The notes beneath the pieces were generated by a model. The model saw only the letters and a program-made list of their open reading frames with translations, ran no database searches and was not told the DNA's origin. Position numbers and translations under genes: made by a program. This document shows, in pieces, positions 45,825 to 57,540 of a DNA stretch of 64,000 bases (position 1 is its first letter; every line of letters starts with the position of its first letter). This DNA comes from Haematobia irritans (lineage: Eukaryota > Arthropoda > Insecta > Diptera > Muscidae): contig NC_134397.1 of the NCBI RefSeq assembly GCF_050003625.1, positions 219,542,537 through 219,606,536 on the forward strand. The letters run 5' to 3'.

Positions 45825-46914
45825 GCGTGGCATTCCTCACAATTTATCAATCGCTAAAAATCATGTTGATTTGTCGAAAGAAATGCTCCAAAAGTACCTC
45901 AATCAGAGTGACAATCAGTTGAAACACATGCAAAAGTGTATAGATCTTAATAGGGAGTAAATTGAAAAGCAATATAGTCATGCTTGTGGAGATTGGTATC
46001 TGACATTTTCTTTTCAATAATTTAATAATACCAATTCCTTAATCTTCAATTAGACAAATTAGCTAATATTAAAATTGTAATAATATTTAAATTTTTTTGG
46101 TGTTCTCAAATCCCGAAATATAAAAGGCATTATGACACTGTATTCTCCTTTTCATCATTTTCCTTCACATTGAATTCTATTTAGAATTTGTTCTCATCAT
46201 CGACATCATTATCATCTTTTACATTTCACATTTTCTTTGTAGGTGCTTGGGGAGTCATATCTTTAGTTTTGAACCGATAAAGTAATCATTATCGGTTTCC
46301 CATCATTAGAAGACTTTTACATTACCGAGACTACAAATGTGTTTAGCACTAAATTCCGATAGTCCTGTGTACGGATAGATGAATGATTTTACATTGAAAG
46401 CAATTGGGTTAAATTCGAAATATTTGGAAGAAAAAAAATGAAAATAGATAGAATTCATTTGGGTTCTGATTTATATTTATTAGTGGTTTCAATGGCAAAA
46501 AGATCGATTAGGATTAAGGATCGAGCGAAGGTAAACTCTTCCCAAAGAGATAATGAAAATATTGATAACGACTCATACCTTAAACCTATGATTAATATAA
46601 CCCCCTTAGGGAAATCAAAGGCCAACTAAATCATTAAGGGAGGACAGGGACACATATACGAAAGCTCACAAAATAAGATACTGAAGAGACTCGGTGTAGA
46701 ATAAAACGTATGAAGACTCAGTTCAATCCTATGGTAAAAGCAAAAAGAATCAGATCACCCGCTAGAAAATTGCAGGGCGGTAAAAAACAAACAACTCGCA
46801 ATCGAGTACTCCGATACGATCTTATGCTACCCGAAAGAGAGTCTCTCTTCAGCAGAATTTTATGAAGATTGGCACAGATTCGAAGAAAATAAAATTTAGA
46901 CAACATACAAACTA
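45825..46914. other. Unassigned intronic DNA
   Basis: No recurrent repeat or gene recognised; short frames only. Confidence 0.4.
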
Positions 46915-49380
46915 TATAAATAAAATTTTAATAAAATTTTCGATAGAAATAACATTTTGCAAAAAATTTTCTATAGAAATAAAATTTAGCAAAAATAGCC
47001 TATAGAAATAAATTTTAGCAAATATTTTGTATAGAAATAAATTTTAGCAAACATTTTCTATAGAAATAAAATTTTGCTAAAATTTTCTATAGAAATAAAA
47101 TTTTGCAAAAATTTTCTATAGAAATAAAATTTTGAAAAAAATTCTACAGAAATTAAATTTTGACAAAATATTTTATAAAAATAAAAATTTTGAGAAAATT
47201 TTCTAAAAAATTAAGTTTTGCAAAAATGTTCTATAGAAATAAAATTTTGCAAACATTTTCTATAGAAATAAAATTTTGCAAAAAAAAAATCTATTGAAAT
47301 AAAATTTTGCAAAAATTGTCTATAGAAACAAAATTTAGCAAAAATCTATAGAAATAAAATGTTGATAAAATTTTCTACAGAAATAACATTTTTACAAAAT
47401 TTTTTATAGAAATAAAATTTCGTAAAACTTTTCTACAGTAATAAAATTTTGCAAAAATGTTCTGTAGAAATACTATTTTGCAAAAAATTTCTATAAAAAT
47501 AAAATTTTGCAAATTTTTTCTGTAGAAATTAAATTTTGCAAAAATCTATAGAAATAAAATTTTGATAAAATTTTCTACAGAAATAAAATTTTGTAAACTT
47601 TTCTATATAAATAAAATTTTCCTAAAATTTTCCACAGAAATAAAATTTTCACAAAATTTTTTTTATAAAAATAAAATTTGGCAAAAGTTTTCTATAGAAA
47701 TAAAATTTTACTAAAATTTTCTGTAGAAATAAAATTTTGCACAAATTTTCTGTAGAAATAAAATTTTGATAAAATTTTCTACAGAAATAAAATTTTGACA
47801 AAATTTTCTATAGAAATAAAATGTTGACAAATCTTCTATAGAAATAAAATTTTGCAAAACATTTCTATTGAAATAAAATTTTGCAAAAATCTTCTATAGA
47901 AATAAAATTTTGCAAAATTTTTCTATAGAAATCAAATTTTGCCAAAAACTTTAGAAATACAATTTTGATAAAATTTTTACAGAGATAAAATTTTCTATAG
48001 AAATAAAATTTAGCAAAAATTGTCTATAGAAATAAAATTTTGACAAAATTTTTTATAGAAATAAAATTTTGCAAAAATTGTCTATAGAAATAAAATTTTG
48101 TAAAAGTTGTCTATAGAAAAAAAAAATTTTGCAAAATTTTTCTATGGAAATCAAATTTTTGAAATATTTTCTGTTGAAATAAAATTTTGTTAAAACTTTC
48201 TATAGAAATAAAATTTTGAAAAATTTTCTATAGAAATAAAATTTAGCAAAAATTGTCTATAGCAATAAAATTTTGACAAAATTTTTTATTGAAATAAAAT
48301 TTTGCAAAACTCTATAGAACTAAACTTTTGCACAACTTTTCTATAGGAATAAAATTTTGTAAAAGTTGTCTATAGAAAAAAAAATTTTTGCAAAATTTTT
48401 CTATGGAAATCAAATTTTTGAAATATTTTCTGTTGAAATAAAATTTTGTTAAAACTTTCTATAGAAATAAAATTTTGAAAAATTTTCTATAGAAATAATA
48501 TTTTGCAAAAAATTTCTATAGAAATAAAATTTTGCAAAGTTTATCTATAGAACTAAAATTTTGATAAAATGTTCAATAGAAATAAAATTTTGCAAAATTT
48601 TTCTATAGAAATCATATTTTCCAAAAATGTTCTATAGAAATAAAATTTTGCAAAAATCTATAGAAATAAAATTTTGATAAAATTTTCTGTAGAAATCAAA
48701 TTTTGACAAAATTTTCTATAGAAATAAAATTTTGCAAAAATTATTTTATAGAAATAAAATTTTGCAAAAATTTTCTATATAAATAATATTTTAGAAATAA
48801 TTTCTATAGAAGTAAAATTTTGCAAAAATTTCTATAAATAAAAAATTTTTGCAAAAAATTTCTACAGAAATAAAATTTTGCAAAAGTTTTCTATAGAAAT
48901 CAAAATTTTCAAAAATTTTCTATAGAAATAAAATTTTCAAAAATTTTCTATAGAAATAAAATTTTGATAAAATTTTCTGTAGATATAAAATTTTGACAAA
49001 ATTTTCTATAGAAATAAAATTTTGTAAAAATTTTCTATAGAAATAAAATTTTGCAAAAATTTTCTATATAAATATTATTTTACAAATAATTTCTATAGAA
49101 GTAAAATTTTGCAAAAATTTCTATATATAAAAAATTTTTGACAAAATTTTCTATAGAAACAAAATTTTCTATAAAACTATAAAAATTAAATTTTACAAAA
49201 AATTTCTATAAAAATTAAATTTTACAAAAAAAAATCTATAGAAATAAAATGTTGACAAATTGTGACAAAATTTTCTATAGAAATAAAATTTTGCAAACAT
49301 TTTTTACAGAAATAAAATTTTGTCAACTTTTTCTATAGAAATAAATTTTAACAAAATTGTCTATAAATTCAGTATAAAAC
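46915..49380. repeat. 29-bp-unit AT-rich array 2
   Basis: About 80 units of a variant in which GACAAAA is mostly GCAAAAA, making the perfect 10-bp palindrome TTTTGCAAAA next to TTTCTATAGAAA. Segmental copies include 'aaaagttgtctatag' at 48102 and 48361 (259 bp apart), and the block with 'tctatataaata' at about 48774 and 49063 (289 bp). Ends at 49380, before the border module. Confidence 0.93.
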
Positions 49381-49489
49381 ATTTCTTTCGAATAACACAC
49401 CGTTTGTTTATACTAACCGCAAAAATTTGTTCAACAACTTAAAAATAAGAATTTTTAATTTGATAGATTTTTAGTAAAATTTTCTTCAA

Positions 49490-49540
49490 ATTTTGATAGA
49501 TTATTTTTGGCACGATTGGCAACCGTGCTTGGAATATGCA
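49490..49540. repeat. Border module of array 2
   Basis: gatagattatttttggcacg then attggcaaccgtgc: reverse-complement counterpart of the module at 1038-1174. Confidence 0.5.
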
Positions 49541-50850
49541 CAATAATCTGTTCGATAAAATAATTCACCTTTTATTCCCACTGTGTGGAAAATGTTTTAT
49601 GCTTGTATTATCCTAATAGAGCAATTCAATTTAGTTTTCCCACTACACACAAAACGAGGTTGTTGGAACAACCATAATTATCTCGGTTACAAGTTCGATG
49701 ACTAAGATTCACAATTTCAATCCCTGTCTTAACATGCGGTTGGTAGGTAGGTTGGTAATATTATGTGGCTCATTTATTCTAGGGCATAGAGATTTTCACG
49801 ACCTATAGTTAGAGTTTGGGTGGTAAACTTACTTTACAACATTGTTTGACATGTCTTAGTTGCTGTTCCTGCCGCTGCTTACACACTCTCACAGTATTTA
49901 GGTTAGCAATAGAGTTGATTCCTTAGGTTCACGTGGACGTTTTTCTTGGGATAGGTGGGAGCTCGATAGAAACAAACAAAAAAACAAACATAATTTTACG
50001 GCTTGACAAACTTCCTAAATTACTTGAGAATGTTTGTTTGTCTCGTAGTTTCCATGAGTTTCAGAGAGTACTTCTAGATTGGTACGACGCGGTTTTTCTT
50101 AGTCACAAAAAAAAACAAAAACACATTTTTCGAAAGTTTATACGAGTTTCGAGATGTTGCCGGTACAACGATAAGTCGAATGTCAATAGTTTGGTAATTG
50201 TTGGTTTTTCTGTATTTTTTCTAGTTTCCTTCACTTCAGCTTGTTTTTGTTTTGGAAGGGGCTTTTGTGGTAAAATAAGATAAATACAAATCATGTTCAA
50301 CATGCATTTGGGTTATAAAAGGGTGTGTTTTACTGGGTGCTGCTGAAGATATTTTTCATTTCATTGTCTGTCCGTCTTTCCTTGTCTTTTGTCTATGGGA
50401 GTTTCTTTTTTTCGGGGGTTTTAGGGTTTTGAGAGTTTTTTTGTTTTTGTTTCTTGAAAAGGTGCTACATTTTTTTCTAATGGCTTGACATTTCCCATTC
50501 CATATCGCCATGCCATGCAATCATTGCTTAGAGTTATATAAAATTTTTACACTTTGTACAAAATATTTTCGTAATGGATTTAAAACTTTTGTTTTAACTT
50601 ACAAAACAAAAAATATTTACAGCATTTGCATTTTTGTATTTTTGTTGTTGGTTTAAGTGTAATGTGGTTTTGGTGTTTTTTTTTTTACTTTACATATGTA
50701 TGTGTGATTGTTTATTTGTATATAGTGTTTTTTGTTTAGAAGAAGAGAGCTTTGTATTTACAAAAGATTAAATACTAAATTTCCACCCCTCCTCTAAAAA
50801 AATATCAGTGGGGATGGAAATATTTTTTTAAAAGAATTGAAAGTACTTAC
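49541..50850. other. Intron sequence downstream of the collagen exon (gene on minus strand)
   Basis: No repeat from elsewhere in the window; T-rich on the plus strand. This is the most repeat-free stretch near the exon and the likely original intron. Starts, on the gene's strand, with the donor site gtaagtactt (50850-50841). Confidence 0.6.
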
Positions 50851-50948
50851 CCGCTTGCCACGTTTTCCTCGTGGTCCTTTCTCACCAGGTGGTCCTGGAG
50901 GACCAGCTGGGCCAGCTTCACCTCTGTCGCCAGGTACACCAGGAGGTC
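50851..50948 (-). CDS. Collagen-like exon (Gly-X-Y)
   Basis: The only host coding sequence I can support. On the minus strand, the polypyrimidine tract and acceptor ...ctctctcctcttacag precede 98 bp, and the donor gtaagtactt follows. The exon begins with the last two bases of a Gly codon (entry phase 1) and ends on a complete codon (phase 0). It encodes 11 perfect triplets: GPP GVP GDR GEA GPA GPP GPP, then GEK GPR GKR GKR. This forms part of a collagen triple helix, an extracellular or membrane-anchored structural protein. The GPRGKRGKR run is basic and could bind heparan sulfate or be a furin-type cleavage site; that is inference. The Drosophila gene CG42342, a large-intron transmembrane-collagen-like gene, is one candidate relative; collagen IV, multiplexin or pericardin relatives are not excluded. 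No other exon is visible in the window. Confidence 0.9.
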
Positions 50949-50950
50949 CT

Positions 50951-51990
50951 GTAAGAGGAGAGAGGGAATTTTATTAAAAAAAAAAAATTAGGAACACAGA
51001 ATATAAGTATAAGTAAAATTACAATTTAAAATGTATTTGGTCGACGTATTCAATGTTTTTATTTAGGTGGAACTTTCGGAAAGAGAATGGGCGGTGGATC
51101 TCCATACAGGAGACATATAAGGTTTGATATTGTGACGTGAAAAAATTAATCTAGGGGTTTTTAATGCTAACAACATAGGCACCATCTGCTAGTCCATCGA
51201 CATAGTACAAGGGAAGTTTATATTAAGTTAGGAATAGTGGCTCACTAAGAATATTAAGTCCATTGTAGTACCACAGGTCGTGAACTTCACTATTATCACT
51301 GAGAGATTTCCGATTCTATATTTTGGAATTAAACCACTAATAAATATATATTTTAGAATTAAACCAACAAATGCATATGAACCACCTCCTTACCTTCAAA
51401 CAAATCAAGGCATACTCACACCACTAATCAACCAGCACGATTTCTCGGCGTTGGTGGTTGACTATGCCAACATTATTTTGGTTGACATAGTAAATAAGTA
51501 AAATTGTGCCTTTGGAAGAACTTTCATTTTTTTTTTTTTTGCTGGGGAAGAAATAATTCTCAATCAGTCATTCAATTGAATGGTTTAATATTTGGCAAGA
51601 AACGAAAGACTCGAAAAGGAGATTGCCTTGGAGTTTGAACATCACAGCATATTTTTGCTGATTATTCTACTTAGGCTTATTGCACATCGCTCTGTTCATA
51701 GCTCGGTATTAATTTTTAAGCATACGTTTCTGGGCGTTGAGATCTTTGGTCCTATAATCCCAAGCTCCTTTCACGAGCCTACAATTCCACCACTGAGACT
51801 AACAGACATACCATTCCACAAACTGAGACCTTTGGCCTTCAATTCCATCAGCTGAGACCTTCAACCCTACAGTTAAGCCATTGAGATCTTCAAATATACT
51901 GTTCTCACATAAATTTGCTTCCATGGTAGTCATCAGATATACTAAAATCGACCATAACCGACTACTGACCCAACGCATCTATTGACTACT
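50951..51990. other. Intron sequence upstream of the collagen exon (gene on minus strand)
   Basis: A decayed SINE-S relic lies at 51245-51325 (aagtccattgtagtaccaca, gagatttccgattcta). Around 51735-51890 a degenerate repeat of 'gagac/atctt...ggcc/t...caattcc' occurs several times. No coding supported. Confidence 0.5.
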
Positions 51991-52474
51991 ACACTATTTC
52001 CTATCCCGAAACGGATGTCAGACCTCTTCTACATGTCGTCTTCGAGATGATAAGTACAACTAACTATAGCAGCAAGGATCCGTCTTAAAGCCGAAAATCT
52101 CATCAGAAGTTTACGATAAACTAAAAACCTACGAATACAGTTCCGGATCAGCAACAAAACTACACGAATCCCTGATCAATAACAAATCGCCGAATACAGA
52201 AGTTCCCGATCATCAATGAAACGAACTACTTACTCATCAACGACCCCTTCCAATAAATTCTAAAGTTGCCATTTATTAACGAACCAAAGTTGGCGTTATG
52301 AAAATGGGTCCCAAGAAACGAGCTCCAAAGTCCAAATAAAACAGCGCCCAGAAAGTATCACTTTATATGCGCATTTGTCTACTTCGGACTCTGTCCAAGT
52401 GTCTAACTACAGTCATTTATATATGTTTGGAATCCTTTTAGCCTACGTTTTACTCTATGTTTTGGATAAAATCT
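51991..52474. repeat. Degenerate repeat, partner of 54110-54580
   Basis: Contains 'ttcccgatcatcaatgaaac', 'aaaatgggtcccaag' and 'aaataaaacagcgccc', with diverged counterparts (ccgatcatcaatgaatacc, acaatgggacccaggg, taatggaacagagctac) on the far side of the Helentron-like copy at 52475-53939. Order differs, so it is an old, rearranged repeat. Confidence 0.4.
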
Positions 52475-53939
52475 AACAAGTATATATGGCCGAAAGTTCG
52501 GCCAGGCCGAATCTTATGTACCCTCCACCATGGATAGCGTAGAAACTTCTACGAAAGACTGTCATCCACAACCGAATTACTTGGGTTGTGGTAGCTTAAA
52601 TCGTTTTCTAAATTGTGAGTTAGTCCATACGTGGTATATATTAGACAAAAAAGTTATGTATAGTTAAGTCTACAAATAATTACGAATCGATATGGACTTT
52701 TTGCACGGTACGTAGAGAGCCAGAATTGAAATATGGGGGTCGCTTATATGGGGGCTATATACAATTATGAATTTGATATGAACCAATTTTTGTGTGATTG
52801 GGGATCGATTTATCTGAGGGCTATATATAACTATAGACCGATATCGACCAATTTAGGCATGGTTGTTAACGGCCATATACTGTACCAAATTTCAACTGAC
52901 TCGGATGAAATTTGCTCCTCCAAAAGGCTCCAAAACCAAATCTCAGGATCGGTTTATATGGGGGCTATATATGATTATGGACTGATATGGAACACTTTTG
53001 GCATGGTTCTTAAATATCATATACTACCACCACGTACTAAATTTCAACCAGATCGGACGAATTTTGCTTCCCCAAAAGGCGCCGGAGGTCAAATCTGGGG
53101 ATCGATTTATATGGGGGTTATATAGAATTATGGACTGATATGAACCAATTCTTGTATGGTTGTTGGATACCATATACTAACATCACGTACCAAATTTCAA
53201 CCGACTCGGGTGAATTTTGCTCTTCCAAGGCCTCCGGAGGTCAAATCTGGGGATCGGTTTATATGGGGGCTATATAATTATGGACCTATTTCGGCCAATT
53301 TTTGCATGGGTGTTTGAGGCCATATATAAACATCACGTACCAAATATCAACTGAATCAAATGAATTTTGGTCTTCCAAGAGGCTCTGGAGGTCAAATCTG
53401 GTGATCGGTTTATATGGGGGCTATATATAATTATTGACCGATGTGAACCAATTTTTGCATAGTTGTTAGAAACCATATACTAACACCATGTACCAAATTT
53501 CAGCCGGATCAGATGAAATTTTCTTCTCTTAACGGCTCCGCAAGCCAAATATGGATATCGGTTTATATGGGGGCTATATATAATTATGGACCAATGTGGA
53601 CCAATTTTTGCATGGTTGTTAGGGATCATATACTAACACCATGTACCAAATTTCAGCCGGATCGGATGAAATTTGCTTCTGCAAGCCAAATTTGGGGTTC
53701 GATTTATATGGGGGCTATACGTAAAAGTGGACCGATAATGGCCCATTTGCGAAACCATGCGACCTACATCAATAACAACCACTTTTGTAAAGTTTCAAGT
53801 CTATAGCAGATCGACTCAGAATTTCACTACGACCCAGAATATATATATACTTCATGGGGTCTTAGAGCAATATTTCGATGTGTTACAAACGGAATGACAA
53901 AGTTAATATACCCCCATCCTATGGTGGAGGGTATAAAAA
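52475..53939 (-). mobile_element. Helentron/DINE-like family A, copy 3, full length
   Basis: Left end aacaagtatatatggccg with palindrome (ttcggccaggccgaa) and ACCCTCCACCATGG. About six internal ~153-bp repeats follow. Right end cccccatcctatggtggagg-gtataaaaa. The GTCY tract is deleted here (from 'agtctatagc' straight to 'agatcgactcag'). No 29-bp array inside. Confidence 0.85.
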
Positions 53940-54620
53940 CAGCAATCGAAGATAATCCACTTGTATATAATGGGATTAGCGTTTGCCCACTTTGGACCCT
54001 GTCATAAGGGAAAAAAATTAATTGCGTTAGCCCACTTTGGACGCTGTCCAACCCCTGCCAAGGAACAAATTTGATGCAATACAATTCTATTCGCAGCAGC
54101 TAAATGGCTGGAATTTGTAAATTAACAGAAACGAAGTACAATCCAAAAGGAAAATAGGAGTCCATTTTCAATTGAAATTTTAGAGTCTATTTTCACAATA
54201 CAAACAGTCCCCAGAAGTAAATTGAAGTTACTCCCCAAAAAAAATATAAAAAAGCGGTATGACAATGGGACCCAGGGAAATTAGCCCCAAAACCCTAATG
54301 GAACAGAGCTACAAATGTGGAGCGATACTTTATAATGAATATAAGCTCCATGAAAATTACCGATCATCAATGAATACCATTTCTCACCAACTACTGATCT
54401 TCAACGAACGGGAGTTGTAAACACTCATCCGTTCACAAACTACCATCCGATCAACTGCAAAAGCCATTTAATCTCCACATCATCAACCTACAAACGAATT
54501 CTATAGTTTCCCACTCAATTCGTCATCAACTTCATCTCAGCGTAGATACCAGTTCCCGATCATCTACCAACCGACGACATCTCACTACTGGTATTTTCAT
54601 TGTGAAAGGTTCAGTGCGTC
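53940..54620. repeat. Degenerate repeats
   Basis: A 26-bp near-direct repeat with core 'gcccactttggac' occurs at about 53972 and 54025; 54110-54580 is the partner of 51991-52474. Confidence 0.4.
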
Positions 54621-54629
54621 CTCACAGAG

Positions 54630-54830
54630 GCCCAGGAGCAACTGATCCTTTTTCAGCCGAGTGAAAATAATCTCCATCTGTGTGTTACAAAGCTTCTCTA
54701 AACGATTTCGCCGTAGTGTGAAATGTCGTCGAACTCGTCCCTTGTCATTGAACTAAACATAGAAACGGGCAACTCTTAGTGATAAGAGAGAAGTTCAACG
54801 CTTGTGATATCTGAAGGTACGGTAAAACTA
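54630..54830 (+). mobile_element. Old SINE family S relic
   Basis: Diverged body: 'ttacaaagcttctctaaacg', 'gtgtgaaatgtcgtcgaact', 'cccttgtcattgaactaaac', 'gtgataagagagaagttcaa'. Head lost or unrecognisable. Confidence 0.65.
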
Positions 54831-56280
54831 GGCAAATATTTGACTAAAATGAGTGTCAAACATTTTTCCAGGATCACCTTCGAAATATCTGCATGGATAG
54901 TAACCCTACCATGATGTTACATATGCTATTCAATAAAAGCTAAAATATTTGATGGTTTGACTGTTGCGACAAATACTTCCTTGATTAACCTATCCTAACA
55001 TCACTTGCTGAGTAAATTTACAAATTAGTTTCAAAAAATTAATTGGATATTTATTTATTTCTAGTTCATGCTGGTCATATTACTACAATTTACTAACCTT
55101 AAAAGTCTTAAAATTCTGAAGATGTACCCTTAGCCAATTTCTTTAGAATTTAATTACATTTTTAATAATATTTTTAAATTAATTTGTTTTAGTTTTAATG
55201 TGAAAATATTAATTTGATTTACTTTAAGTTAATTCTTTTGACTTAATTAAACTAAATTTCATCCATCTCTGAACACATATACAAAACTCTTACCAATGCC
55301 AATCGTTCATCTCTTGACCATTGTGTCACGTTTTTGGCCAACTATAAAAGTAGCAATACGTTAAATATGCTAAATCGTAAATCATCCATTTAGGAGAGAG
55401 AAGTTTTTCATTAATCCCTACCAACATTGGCCACTCTTTCACCCAAAAATGATATCTTAATTAAAGCTATTATAAATCATTCTATTTGAGATAAACGGCA
55501 AGAGAGCATAATAATATAACCACTCAAGCAAAACTTTTGAAGTGTTTTCGACAAACGACTCTTGTATATTTTATGGATAAGATCAACATCATCATCATCA
55601 TCATCATAAGCATCATCTCCAGCAGCAAAGAGTTAAATTGGCAGTAGCATTCGAAACTACCTCCAACAAAAGACACTTCTATAAATAATAATAATAAAAT
55701 TTATTATGGTAATAAATTTATTTAGTACAATACCCCAAGTAACCAAATACCAGTAGTAGTAGTATCATGGGACACCTAGCAAGGATAGTGACCAAAAAGT
55801 TAAAATGGAAGTGTTGTAGCTGAAAATGTGCTCTAGAGACTAATAGAGAATAGATAAGTTTTTGAAAATTATTCAAATTTTCAAAAGCATAATGGAAGGA
55901 CAATTTACCAATGACCAAAGTTTTACTAACGTTTAGACCTTGGAATGGACAATGGAGGAAATTCTAAGGATATTCTTACGATGGAATGTTTTATGAGAAA
56001 TCCTTGGAAATTACAAATAGTTTTAGCACGCAGGGTATATTAAACATAAAGCTTCGAAAAGTCCTAAATGCAATGAGTTTAAATTGAGTTAAATGGATTA
56101 AAGATTGATTAGGTGACATTAAACTGAGATTATATAAGTAAGGGTAAAGACGAAGCATCGCCATTGTGCATGAGAGACACAACTGAACAACTTTTCGAAA
56201 AGTTTATCAAACCAAGACTTGACGAACCTATTAATACTGCTGAGGGTCTATTCGCGAGATAGACAAAGCGAAGTTAGACC
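54831..56280. other. Unassigned intronic DNA
   Basis: Contains an (ATC)n tract at about 55585-55610. Nothing else recognised. Confidence 0.45.
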
Positions 56281-56282
56281 TA

Positions 56283-56345
56283 GGTTAGGTAAGGTGGCAG
56301 CCCGATGTATCGGCTTACTTAGACTATTCAGTCCATTGTGATACC
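56283..56345 (-). mobile_element. SINE family S tail fragment
   Basis: ggttaggtaaggtggcagcc to gtccattgtgatacca; immediately abuts the RT pseudogene. Confidence 0.8.
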
Positions 56346-56364
56346 AATGGAAAATCGATACTAA

Positions 56365-57540
56365 GAACCCTTAAGGGAGTATCAGATGTCGTACAGGCGA
56401 TACGAGAGGGCAGTCACGCTTCAAGATTTTTTATTCTATTGGTAACATCAGCAGCCAAAAGGTAGACATACGAAATACAAACGCTAGACACGATATTTCA
56501 CATACCTAAATATTTAATGGGAATATTGAAAGACTGTCTTAAAGACCGAGTTTTGATATATGACACTATACCAAAGAAGAATGGAAGTAACCTAAGATGC
56601 CACACAAGGCTCAATCCTCGGAATGGATCTCTAGAATGCAACATACGACGAAATACGCTGATGACATAGCGAGGAATACTGAAGAGGCTCAACGCAAACT
56701 TCGGCAAACCATGATACGTGCGAAATATTGGATAGGCACGCATGGCTTACAACTAGTCATTCGCAAGGTCGAAGTGCTGCTAGTAATCCCAACAAGGAGA
56801 CTAATGCTGAACTCAAAACTCAAACGTACTCCAAACAGATAGAGTACAAAAGACAAACAGCTGCTATGATAACGTCACGACTGAGCAGGATAATGGCAAA
56901 CATAGGAGGCCTTCATTCAAGCAAAAGAAGGATACTCATGGTGATGAACTCCTCTACGGATGTGAGATCTGGGCGTTAACCCTACAGAGGCGAACAAGAG
57001 CAAAAAAGCTGCTTTCAGTACAGAGAACGGCAGCACTGAGAATCACATCGGCATACCGTACAGTGTCAAAAGAAGCTGCGTTAGTAATAGCCAGAAGGAT
57101 CTCAATAAACCTCCAAGCGATGGAGCAGCCAAAGGTTTTCGAGGCCAAACACCAAAGCCCGAAAAACTTGATACCGAACATCCAATAAGAGACCAGTGAT
57201 AAATGGTAGAAACAAGACAAAGGGCAGATGGATACTCTGACGTATAACCGACATACAATTAAGGCGAGCAAAAAGATATGGGGAGGTGACGTAATACATG
57301 AGTCAGATGCTTTCTGGTCACGAATACTATCGAATGTTCCTGTACTGTATGGATAAATGTAGGTCATAGAACTATATTTACGAAGTCGAAGACGGATGAT
57401 GCCGAGCACACATTCCTTAGATGTAGCTGGTGGGCAGAACATCGGACAATGCTTGAGGATGAAATTGGACATTTCTCTCCGAGAAATATAGTCGGGAAGA
57501 TGGTACAAAATGAGGGGAACAAGGATGGCTTTTTAGCTTT
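56365..57540 (+). pseudogene. R1-clade-like non-LTR retrotransposon, RT pseudogene
   Basis: Remains of a LINE-type reverse transcriptase. Readable pieces in different frames are VSDVVQAIREGSHASR, then YLMGILKDCLKDRVLIYDT, the catalytic-site motif KYADDIA (56651-56671), AQRKLRQTMIRAKYW and HGLQLVI. Next come SRLMAN-like SRIMANIGG, LLYGCEIWA, QRTAALRITSAYRTVS, and a C-terminal DDAEHTFLRCSWWAEH (a zinc-knuckle-like region). Several stops, frameshifts and deletions (e.g. between the first RT motifs and YADD) make it dead. The motif series resembles R1-clade elements; other clades are possible. The endonuclease and 5' end are absent, as in 5'-truncated insertions. Confidence 0.85.

Noticed and set aside
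49933..50283. Plus-strand ORF of 116 codons near the collagen exon
   Set aside because: Low-complexity, no recognisable motif, opposite strand to the gene, no splice or start evidence.
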